From Bacilli bacterium (GTDB taxonomy: Bacteria > Bacillota_I > Bacilli_A > Haloplasmatales > Haloplasmataceae): a stretch of 5,558 nt of DNA. The DNA lies in the NCBI GenBank assembly GCA_012513195.1, contig JAAZCR010000301.1, positions 1-5,558 of the forward strand, written 5' to 3'. How positions within the stretch are numbered: position 1 is the first letter of the stretch; every line of letters begins with the position of its first letter. Below are positions 1 to 5,558 of the stretch, piece by piece. A program made the translations under genes and the position numbers. Below the pieces are notes generated by a model. That model made no database searches, was not told where the DNA came from, and was given only the letters and a program-made list of their open reading frames with translations.

Positions 1-79
1 AGATTATGGTTATTAATACATCATTATATCAAATGATAATTCTATACTAACTACTAATTACCTAGTACTAAACAACAGG

Positions 80-99
80 ATGATTTCCTATAAAATCAT
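80..99. repeat. Small inverted repeat in the leader upstream of rnr
   Basis: Two 7-base arms, ATGATTT (80-86) and AAATCAT (93-99), are perfect reverse complements separated by 6 bases. Only three T residues follow, so it is a poor intrinsic terminator. It could be the remnant end of an upstream transcription unit, a protein-binding site, or chance in AT-rich DNA. No coding sequence is recognisable in bases 1-202. Confidence 0.25.
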
Positions 100-160
100 T
101 TACACATAATTATTGACGCAACCTTTAGTTAGGTAATAACTAATATTATTTAATAATTTA

Positions 161-169
161 TGGTACAAT
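161..169 (+). promoter_or_regulatory. Probable extended -10 promoter for rnr
   Basis: TGG directly followed by TACAAT forms an extended -10 element (TGn plus a hexamer one base off TATAAT). No good -35 hexamer lies 16-18 bases upstream; TTGACG at 113-118 is too far away to pair with this box. Transcription would begin near 176, leaving a leader of about 27 bases before the GTG at 203. The motif is seen; its use as a promoter is inferred. Confidence 0.45.
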
Positions 170-202
170 ATACTTATTAGAGACTATGAAATAGAAAGGC
201 AG

Positions 203-2443
203 GTGCACCGCTTAAGCGGTGAAGTCGTGAAAGATAGAATCTTAGAATTAATGCAAAACCCAAAATATAAACGCATGACTGTCAGTGAAATCGCTGATGC
301 ACTTGGTTGTAATGATAGTACTTCTTTTCGGGAAGTTGTGAAGGCTGTTGTTGGATTAGAAGAAGATTTATATATTTATCGTGATAAACAAGATCGTTAT
401 GATTTGATTGAAAGATTTGGTTATAAACCAGGTGTAATCCAAATCACAAAACGCGGATTTGGATTTGTTACGCTTTTACATGAAGATACTGATGACATTT
501 ATATCCCTAAGAATGCTTTAAATGGGGCAATGAACCAAGACACCGTTTTGGTTGTTGTTCATAAGAACTCTTCAGGTTCTAGTCCTGAAGGTGAAGTATA
601 TAAAGTTGTTAAACGCGGTAGTCATTTTGTCATTGGCACCTACTTCGAACACAATAATGTAGGTTATCTTAAGACTGATGACCAACATTTTCATGCCCAA
701 GTAGTTATCAATAAAAACAATAATAAAGGTGCCATGCCTAATCATGTTGTTAAGGTAGAAATAATTAAATATATTTCAGATAACTTAGTCGAAGGTAAAG
801 TTGTTGAAATATTAGGACATAAAAATGACCCAGGTATTGATATATTGGCAGTTGCCCATAAACATAATTTACGGACAACTTTCCCAGAAGAAGTATTAAA
901 TCATGCAGCCTTAATTAGCGATGAAGTTACCGATGCTGATTTAGTTGGTCGCCGTGATTTACGCGATGAAATCATTGTCACTATCGATGGTGAAGATGCT
1001 AAGGATTTAGATGATGCGGTGACAGTTAAAAAACTTGAAAATGGTAACTATTTATTAGGAGTTCATATCGCTGATGTTTCTTACTATGTCAAAGAAAATG
1101 ACCCCATAGATAGAGAGGCTTATAAGCGAGGGACAAGCGTCTATCTCGTTGATAGGGTAATCCCTATGATTCCCCATCGCTTATCAAACGGTATTTGTTC
1201 ACTTAATCCCCATGTTGACCGTTTAGTAATTTCCTGTGAAATGGAAATTAACAATGATGGGGATGTTATAAAATATGAAATCTTCCCTGCGGTTATTAAC
1301 TCCAAAGCCCGCATGACTTATACTAATGTTAATAAAATATTAGTTCATAATGATGAAGAAGTTAAGAAAGAATACGCGGACTTAGTTCCGTTATTTGAAA
1401 CGATGGCTGAATTATTCCATATATTAAACAAAAAACGGAAAAAACGTGGTGCGATTAATTTTGATAGTCCAGAAGCGAAAATCATTGTTGATGAAAATGG
1501 TAAACCTCTAGATGTTCAACTAAGGACAAGGGATATTGCGGAAATGATAATTGAAGAGTTCATGCTTTGTGCCAATGAAACCATTGCGGAACACTTTCAT
1601 TGGTTAAATTATCCTTTCCTTTATCGGGTACACGAAGATCCCGATCCAGATAAGATTAAGCGTTTCTTCCGCTTATGCGAAGCGTTAGGATATAAGATTA
1701 AAGGCAAAGAAAATGTCGTTCATCCTAAAGCCTTCCAAGAACTCTTAGAGTTAGTCGAAAACACCAAAGAAGAAGCAGTAATTAATACCATGCTTATTCG
1801 TTCAATGGCGAAAGCCCGTTACTCCGAACAAAGTCTAGGACACTATGGTTTAGCTACTGAGTTTTACACCCATTTTACTTCCCCAATTAGAAGATATCCT
1901 GATACAATAGTACATCGTTTAATAAGAGAATTTATATTTGAGTCTAAGTGTGATGAAGAAAACTTCGCCAAATATTCCATTCTTTTACGCGACATTGCGG
2001 AACAAACCTCACGTTGCGAACGTGCTGCGGAAGACTGTGAACGTGAAGTCGAAGCGATGAAGAAAGCGGAATACATGGAAGAACATATTGGTGAAGAGTT
2101 TGATGGTATTATCAGTTCAGTAACGAACTGGGGGCTATATGTTGAACTACCAAATACGATTGAAGGTTTAGTACATGTCCTTGATATGACCGATGATTAT
2201 TACAACTTTGATGAGCGAACAATGTCTTTAATCGGTGAACGGACGAAAAAAATCTTCCGTTTAGGTGATGAAGTAAGAGTACGTGTTATTGGTGCTAGTA
2301 AAGAAACAAGAGAAATCGATTTTGAAATCGTCGGTATAAAGAGTAGAAAACGCAAGAAAACAGTTGTAGAAATAGATGAGAAGAATTATAAAGGTAAAAA
2401 GAAACCTAGAAGTGTGAAAGGAAAGAAAGTAACAAAGAAGTAA
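203..2443 (+). CDS. rnr: Ribonuclease R (3'-5' exoribonuclease, RNase II/RNB family)
   Basis: RNase R is a cytoplasmic, processive, hydrolytic 3'-5' exoribonuclease that degrades structured RNA in mRNA and rRNA quality control. All family domains are visible in the 746 residues: an N-terminal winged-helix (about 15-65), two cold-shock/OB domains (about 72-205), the RNB catalytic core (about 245-580), an S1 domain (about 632-712) and a Lys/Arg-rich tail. The Mg-binding acidic residues match D262, D268, D270 and D271 in IDGEDAKDLDDAV. The signature TSPIRRYPD is at 559-567. Length and order are like Bacillus RNase R, with no sign of truncation. The GTG at 203 is the longest start, preceded by GAAAGG only 3 bases away. 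An in-frame GTG at 227 (MKDRILELM) is also credible, and a 16-bp palindrome lies between the two. smpB, a frequent downstream neighbour in Firmicutes, is absent; a CHR transporter pair follows after 13 bases. Confidence 0.97.
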   Translation: MHRLSGEVVKDRILELMQNPKYKRMTVSEIADALGCNDSTSFREVVKAVVGLEEDLYIYRDKQDRYDLIERFGYKPGVIQITKRGFGFVTLLHEDTDDIYIPKNALNGAMNQDTVLVVVHKNSSGSSPEGEVYKVVKRGSHFVIGTYFEHNNVGYLKTDDQHFHAQVVINKNNNKGAMPNHVVKVEIIKYISDNLVEGKVVEILGHKNDPGIDILAVAHKHNLRTTFPEEVLNHAALISDEVTDADLVGRRDLRDEIIVTIDGEDAKDLDDAVTVKKLENGNYLLGVHIADVSYYVKENDPIDREAYKRGTSVYLVDRVIPMIPHRLSNGICSLNPHVDRLVISCEMEINNDGDVIKYEIFPAVINSKARMTYTNVNKILVHNDEEVKKEYADLVPLFETMAELFHILNKKRKKRGAINFDSPEAKIIVDENGKPLDVQLRTRDIAEMIIEEFMLCANETIAEHFHWLNYPFLYRVHEDPDPDKIKRFFRLCEALGYKIKGKENVVHPKAFQELLELVENTKEEAVINTMLIRSMAKARYSEQSLGHYGLATEFYTHFTSPIRRYPDTIVHRLIREFIFESKCDEENFAKYSILLRDIAEQTSRCERAAEDCEREVEAMKKAEYMEEHIGEEFDGIISSVTNWGLYVELPNTIEGLVHVLDMTDDYYNFDERTMSLIGERTKKIFRLGDEVRVRVIGASKETREIDFEIVGIKSRKRKKTVVEIDEKNYKGKKKPRSVKGKKVTKK
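206..221. repeat. Perfect 16-bp palindrome at the rnr translation start
   Basis: CACCGCTT (206-213) is followed immediately by its exact reverse complement AAGCGGTG (214-221). As RNA it would form a 6-bp, mostly G-C stem with a UUAA loop. It is 10/16 G+C in otherwise AT-rich surroundings. It lies just after the GTG at 203 and just before the in-frame GTG at 227. The adjoining bases 202-209 (GGTGCACC) are themselves palindromic, so CACC has two possible GGTG partners. The symmetry is certain; a role in translation or protein binding is inferred. Confidence 0.6.
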
Positions 2444-2456
2444 AGGATGAATTTTA

Positions 2457-3068
2457 ATGGAGAAGGAAAAACTTAGTTATTCACGCTTATTTTTCAAATT
2501 CTTTAAGATAGGACTCTTTACCTTTGGTGGGGGCTATGCGATGCTTCCATTAATTGAACGAGATATTATTCAAAGTAAATGGATAGAAAAAGAAGATGTC
2601 ACTGATTTAGTGGCGATTAGCCAATCCATTCCTGGGGCCATCGCCATTAATATGGCTTTATTAGTTGGGCATCGCATAGGAAAGAAAAAAGGAGCTATTG
2701 CGGCCTGTCTAGGATGCATTTTACCAAGTTTCTTAGTTATTCTCTTAATCGCAATGCTTTTAAGTAACTTTCAAAATTATGTTATAGTGCAACGGGCTTT
2801 CACAGGCATTCTTTCCTGTGTTGTTGCTTTAATACTACTTGCGGCTATAAAGTTTGCTAAAGTAGCGATAGTTGATTTGCCAACATTATTAATTACAATA
2901 TTAACCATAATAATATTAATTGTTAGTAAATTTGTATCTATAAACCCCGCCTTATCAAGTTTTCTCCCCGTTATGCTTATTATTGCTGGTGGACTAATAG
3001 GGTTACTGTTCTATTATGTATATCCTAAAAAGGTTAGGGAAGTAATGGAACGGGGGAAGAAAAAATGA
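2457..3068 (+). CDS. CHR-family transporter, first half-size subunit (chromate transporter type)
   Basis: This is a hydrophobic 203-residue membrane protein of the CHR superfamily, which includes ChrA chromate efflux proteins. Full-length ChrA has two homologous halves; this gene encodes one half-size (short-chain) unit and the next gene the other. The conserved motif FGGGYAMLPLIERD is at residues 23-36, and the second motif SQSIPGAIAIN at 55-65 is followed by a GHRIG segment. Several membrane segments follow (about 80-105, 110-130, 135-160 and 165-190), ending in a basic tail. The ATG at 2457 has AAAGGA (2442-2447) 9 bases upstream. The 13-base gap after rnr leaves no room for a separate promoter, so read-through from rnr or a promoter inside rnr is likely. 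In characterised pairs such as that of B. subtilis, both subunits are needed for chromate resistance. The family assignment is strong, but the natural substrate in this organism is unproven. Confidence 0.9.
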   Translation: MEKEKLSYSRLFFKFFKIGLFTFGGGYAMLPLIERDIIQSKWIEKEDVTDLVAISQSIPGAIAINMALLVGHRIGKKKGAIAACLGCILPSFLVILLIAMLLSNFQNYVIVQRAFTGILSCVVALILLAAIKFAKVAIVDLPTLLITILTIIILIVSKFVSINPALSSFLPVMLIIAGGLIGLLFYYVYPKKVREVMERGKKK

Positions 3069-3682
3069 TAATTAAACTACTGATATTATTATATACTTTT
3101 ATGAAAATTGCTCTCTTCAACTTTGGTGGGGGTTATGTAATGATTTCTCTCATCGAAAATGAAGTAGTTGGACCAAATGGCTTTGGGATTACCCCAGCGG
3201 AGTTCGCCAATATTATCGCTGTTAGCGAAATGACTCCCGGTCCAATTTCCATCAATACAGCTACTTATGTTGGGTACAAAATAGCGGGAGTTTTAGGTTC
3301 ATTAGTCGCAACCCTCGCAATTCCAATTCCTTCTTTCTTTATTGTTGTATTTTTATCACCAATACTCGCTAAATATAAAGACCATCCCTTAAATAAAATG
3401 ATTTTCTATGGTTTAAGGGCAGTAGTAGTTGGTCTAATTTTTAACGCTGCATTTATCTTAGTGAAAACACCATTATTTGCCTATGATGATGCCAAAAATT
3501 TAATCTTTTGCAACTTACAATTGTTAAGAGATTTTGATTTACCTTTTAATCTTAATCTAATTAATTTTGGTAGTATTGGAATCTTTATCGTAAGTCTAAT
3601 CCTAATCTTAAAACTTAAACTTAATCCGATTCTAGTCATTCTTATTTCAGGATTATTAGGCATTATTATCTTTAGTATTTAA
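3065..3682 (+). CDS. CHR-family transporter, second half-size subunit (chromate transporter type)
   Basis: This 205-residue membrane protein is the partner of the preceding short-chain CHR subunit. It repeats the family motifs: FNFGGGYVMISLIENEVV at residues 18-35 and SEMTPGPISINTATYVGYKIAG from residue 54. Hydrophobic segments lie at about 78-98, 113-130, 165-182 and 187-204, and the last reaches the C-terminus with almost no tail. The start codon overlaps the previous stop in an ATGA (3065-3068). A strong Shine-Dalgarno run, GGGGGAAG (3052-3059), ends 5 bases before the ATG. The overlap suggests translational coupling and roughly equal amounts of the two subunits, consistent with a heterodimer. 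A strong terminator follows within 20 bases. Chromate (or related oxyanion) transport is inferred from the family. Confidence 0.9.
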   Translation: MIIKLLILLYTFMKIALFNFGGGYVMISLIENEVVGPNGFGITPAEFANIIAVSEMTPGPISINTATYVGYKIAGVLGSLVATLAIPIPSFFIVVFLSPILAKYKDHPLNKMIFYGLRAVVVGLIFNAAFILVKTPLFAYDDAKNLIFCNLQLLRDFDLPFNLNLINFGSIGIFIVSLILILKLKLNPILVILISGLLGIIIFSI

Positions 3683-3701
3683 AATTAAATTAGATCTTGT
3701 G

Positions 3702-3734
3702 ATAAAAGGAGAAGTGCTCTCCTTTTATTTTTTT
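3702..3734 (+). terminator. Intrinsic terminator after the rnr-CHR unit
   Basis: ATAAAAGGAGA (3702-3712) and TCTCCTTTTAT (3718-3728) form a perfect 11-bp stem with a 5-base loop (AGTGC), running into seven consecutive T residues (3728-3734). It lies 19 bases after the stop of the second CHR gene and separates this unit from the metal-efflux operon. Confidence 0.92.
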
Positions 3735-3754
3735 GTTTAGATAAAACAAAGATG

Positions 3755-3783
3755 TTGCAGGGTATATAAAAAAGTAATATAAT
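3755..3783 (+). promoter_or_regulatory. SigA-type promoter of the metal-efflux operon
   Basis: A perfect -10 hexamer TATAAT (3778-3783) is preceded at exactly 17 bases by TTGCAG (3755-3760), a weak -35 box matching the TTG of the consensus. Transcription would start near 3790, inside the operator palindrome. A repressor bound there would block initiation. The leader to the ATG at 3817 would be about 27 bases. Confidence 0.75.
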
Positions 3784-3785
3784 AA

Positions 3786-3807
3786 CATATGAACAGATAT
3801 TCATATG
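3786..3807. promoter_or_regulatory. ArsR/SmtB-type operator (metalloregulator binding site)
   Basis: The half-sites CATATGAA (3786-3793) and TTCATATG (3800-3807) are perfect inverted repeats separated by 6 bases. This fits the TGAA-N6-TTCA core of the 12-2-12 operators bound by zinc and cadmium sensors of the ArsR/SmtB family. It begins 3 bases after the -10 box and covers the expected transcription start, the standard arrangement for autorepression. Binding by the adjacent regulator is inferred from position and motif. Confidence 0.82.
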
Positions 3808-3812
3808 AGGTG
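3807..3812 (+). promoter_or_regulatory. Ribosome binding site that sets the cadC-like start
   Basis: GAGGTG lies 4 bases before the ATG at 3817. The in-frame ATG at 3805 has only operator sequence upstream, no Shine-Dalgarno match and about 15 bases of predicted leader. The 3817 start is therefore preferred and shortens the longest reading frame by 4 residues. The first base of this site is the last base of the operator. Confidence 0.7.
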
Positions 3813-3816
3813 TAAA

Positions 3817-4200
3817 ATGAAAAAGCAATTAATGGTATGTGATTGTAACGTCATTCATGAAGATGTCGTTAATGAAGTAAAACATAAATTACCTAATATC
3901 GATGAACTAGAGAAAACAGCTAATCTTTTTAAAGTACTAGCTGATAATACGCGATTTAAAATCATTACGACATTACTAACACACGAAATGTGTGTTTGTG
4001 ACCTTTCTTACTTACTAAATATGAGCCAATCATTAGTATCACATCAATTAAGGAAATTACGCAAAGCCCGATTAGTGAAATATCGTCGCGAAGGGAAAGT
4101 AGTGTACTATTCCTTAGATGATGAACACATTGAAAAAATCATACAATATGGTATAGACCATATTAGAGAAAGTGGTGAAAGTTTTGAAACAAGAGAATAA
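3817..4200 (+). CDS. cadC: ArsR/SmtB-family metal-sensing repressor, CadC-like
   Basis: This is a 127-residue winged-helix repressor that would release its operator on binding Zn(II), Cd(II) or Pb(II). Both classical sensor sites are visible. The alpha3N cysteine site would use C8 and C10 in the N-terminal arm plus C59 and C61 in the EMCVCDL motif. The alpha5 site matches DxHx10HxxE exactly: D102, H104, H115 and E118. The recognition region is MSQSLVSHQLRKLRKARLV (69-87), followed by the wing REGKVVYYSL. The ATG at 3817 is preferred over 3805 because of the GAGGTG site. The gene sits behind a matching operator and overlaps a P1B ATPase gene, so it most likely represses its own operon. CadC of staphylococcal plasmids has the same two-site design, sensing soft metals at alpha3N. 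Which metal is sensed here cannot be read from sequence; the symbol reflects similarity only. Confidence 0.9.
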   Translation: MKKQLMVCDCNVIHEDVVNEVKHKLPNIDELEKTANLFKVLADNTRFKIITTLLTHEMCVCDLSYLLNMSQSLVSHQLRKLRKARLVKYRREGKVVYYSLDDEHIEKIIQYGIDHIRESGESFETRE

Positions 4201-5558
4201 AGTAACATATGAAGTACAAAACTTAAGTTGCGCCAACTGTGCTAAAAAAATCGAAAAACGCATTAATGAAATCGATGGTGTAAGTGAAGCATCAATCGAT
4301 ATCATCAACAAGCGTTTAACGTTTAATAATAATAGTAATAAGAATAATGAAGATTTATTAAAAGAAATGAATAAGATTGCTGATAGTGTTGAACCAGGTA
4401 CAAAATTTGTAGAGGTTAAAAAACGTTTTTATGAACATGAAGAAGAAACTAATGAAAAAACTATTCTAATTCGCTTAATCATTGGTGGTATACTATTTAT
4501 TTTAGGTTATATCTTTGAACATCTTAACATTTATTCTAAAGCCCAAATTATTCTATTTATTGTAAGTTATGTCCTTATTGGTTATGAAGTAATATATAAA
4601 GCAATACGCAACATGATAAAAGGAAATCTTTTTGATGAAAACTTCCTTATGTCGATTGCGACGATTGCGGCGATTTACGTTCGTAGTTATCCTGAAGCAG
4701 TTGCGGTTATGTTGTTTTATGAAGTAGGGGAATATTTCCAAGATCGTGCACTTGATCGAAATAGAGAGTCCATCAGAGAACTTGTCGCCATTCAACCCAA
4801 AGTCGCTTATGTGAAAGATGGAACTACGATTAAGGAAGTTCACCCAGCCCAAGTAAACATAAATGATGTTATCGTCATAAAACCAGGTGATTTAATTCCT
4901 TTAGATGGTATAGTCTTAAGTGGTACATCTGAAGTAGATACATCAAAACTTACAGGAGAATCATTACCACGCACAGTCGAACCTAATAGTGAAGTACTTG
5001 CAGGCTATATTAACTACAATGGTTTATTAGAAGTAAAAGTCACCAAAATATACGAAGATTCAGCCGTCAGCAAAATCCTTGAACTAGTAGAGAATGCTCA
5101 AAGTAAAAAGGCAAAAGTGGAAAAATGGATTACGAAGTTCGCTCGTATCTATACTCCCATTGTGATTTTACTAGCTATCTTAATCACATTTGTGCCAATG
5201 GCTTTTGTCGAAAACTATGTTTTTAATGATTACTTATATCGCGGGGCCACCTTTTTAGTGGTATCCTGTCCATGTGCTTTAGTAATATCCATCCCACTAT
5301 CTATTTTCGGTGGGATTGGCGCTAGCAGTCGAGCTGGTATTCTCATTAAAGGCGGTAATTATCTTGAAATCCTTAGAGACGCCAAAATTATGGTCTTTGA
5401 TAAAACAGGAACGATTACTAAGGGTAACTTTGTGGTAACGAAAGTTGTAACTTACGATTTTGATGAGACCGAATTAGTTAATCTAACAGTTAGTGCCGAA
5501 AAACTTTCCAATCATGCCATTGGTAAAGCCATAGCAATTTATAAAGAGATTAATCAAG
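4184..5558 (+). CDS. cadA: P1B-type heavy-metal-exporting ATPase (Zn/Cd/Pb type), partial, 3' end outside the window
   Basis: This membrane pump would export divalent soft metals using ATP; the frame is open to the window end (458 codons seen of an expected 600-750). Numbering from the TTG at 4184, it has an N-terminal metal-binding domain with SCANC (C16, C19), TM1-TM2 (about 95-138), TM3-TM4 (about 154-190), the actuator motif TGES (257-260), TM5 (about 323-342), TM6 with C362-P363-C364, and the phosphorylation motif DKTGT with D406. CPCALVIS together with YPEAVAVMLFYEVGEYFQ around TM4 points to the Zn/Cd/Pb subgroup, not the Cu pumps. No ATG fits; GTG 4172, GTG 4175 and TTG 4184 are the in-frame options, all inside the regulator gene. 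TTG is preferred because GGTGA (4174-4178) precedes it by 5 bases. The resulting 17-base overlap implies translational coupling. The usual HP dipeptide of the nucleotide-binding domain reads H444-A445. The TM8 residues that refine metal choice lie outside the window. Confidence 0.93.
   Translation, partial: MKQENKVTYEVQNLSCANCAKKIEKRINEIDGVSEASIDIINKRLTFNNNSNKNNEDLLKEMNKIADSVEPGTKFVEVKKRFYEHEEETNEKTILIRLIIGGILFILGYIFEHLNIYSKAQIILFIVSYVLIGYEVIYKAIRNMIKGNLFDENFLMSIATIAAIYVRSYPEAVAVMLFYEVGEYFQDRALDRNRESIRELVAIQPKVAYVKDGTTIKEVHPAQVNINDVIVIKPGDLIPLDGIVLSGTSEVDTSKLTGESLPRTVEPNSEVLAGYINYNGLLEVKVTKIYEDSAVSKILELVENAQSKKAKVEKWITKFARIYTPIVILLAILITFVPMAFVENYVFNDYLYRGATFLVVSCPCALVISIPLSIFGGIGASSRAGILIKGGNYLEILRDAKIMVFDKTGTITKGNFVVTKVVTYDFDETELVNLTVSAEKLSNHAIGKAIAIYKEINQ

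Noticed and set aside
57..137. Distant inverted repeat ATTACCTA (57-64) / TAGGTAAT (130-137) upstream of rnr
   Set aside because: Only 8 bases with a 65-base separation in AT-rich non-coding DNA, with no extension of the pairing; chance is a sufficient explanation.
113..146. TTGACG (113-118) as the -35 box of an rnr promoter with TAATAT (141-146) or TAATAA (134-139)
   Set aside because: The spacers would be 22 and 15 bases, both outside the usual 16-18. The extended -10 at 161-169 is better placed.
1864..2076. Open frame of 70 codons on the - strand inside rnr
   Set aside because: It lies wholly antisense to the conserved RNB catalytic region, has a low-complexity Ser/Arg-rich translation and no recognisable family; it is a shadow of the real gene.
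3481..3663. Open frame of 60 codons on the - strand inside the second CHR gene
   Set aside because: It is antisense to a well-supported membrane protein gene. Its translation (Ile/Lys/Arg/Leu-rich) is what reverse-reading of hydrophobic AT-rich codons gives.
2457..3682. The two CHR genes as a frameshifted single full-length ChrA
   Set aside because: Each half has its own ribosome binding site and complete N-terminal motifs, joined by a clean ATGA overlap; half-size CHR pairs are a known arrangement.
3805..3816. ATG at 3805 as the start of the metal-sensing regulator
   Set aside because: This ATG is part of the operator's right arm and has no ribosome binding site, whereas GAGGTG precedes the ATG at 3817 by 4 bases.
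4114..4311. Open frame of 65 codons on the - strand across the regulator-ATPase junction
   Set aside because: It overlaps two well-supported + strand genes and resembles no known protein.
4553..4852. Open frame of 99 codons on the - strand inside the ATPase
   Set aside because: It is antisense to the membrane and actuator region of the P1B ATPase, whose motifs prove the + strand frame; the reverse translation shows no domain.

Overview
The window is AT-rich (about one third G+C by eye, not counted) with standard bacterial code use: TGG encodes Trp and TGA is a stop, seen in the ATGA overlap at 3065-3068. The RNase R and the metal-regulator/ATPase pair resemble those of low-GC Gram-positive bacteria (Bacillota and relatives). 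I cannot place the organism more precisely. All genes lie on the + strand.

Layout: 1-202 is a non-coding leader with a weak inverted repeat and a probable extended -10 promoter. 203-2443 is rnr, encoding the 3'-5' exoribonuclease RNase R. After a 13-base gap come two half-size CHR-family (chromate transporter) genes that overlap by 4 bases (2457-3068 and 3065-3682). A strong intrinsic terminator (3702-3734) closes this unit. A second unit starts at a promoter with a perfect TATAAT box and a metalloregulator operator at 3786-3807. It encodes a CadC/SmtB-type ArsR repressor (3817-4200) and, overlapping it, the 5' part of a CPC-type P1B heavy-metal ATPase (from about 4184, running off the window end).

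How they work together: the second unit reads as a self-regulated divalent-metal efflux operon for Zn(II), Cd(II) or Pb(II). Excess metal would release the repressor from the operator over its own promoter, inducing repressor and pump together. The first unit joins an RNA-decay enzyme to an anion transporter pair with no obvious functional link; close spacing suggests co-transcription. I see no mobile element, CRISPR, RNA gene or clearly new system. The most unusual detail is a perfect 16-bp palindrome at the start of rnr, which makes the choice of start codon and the initiation mechanism uncertain.
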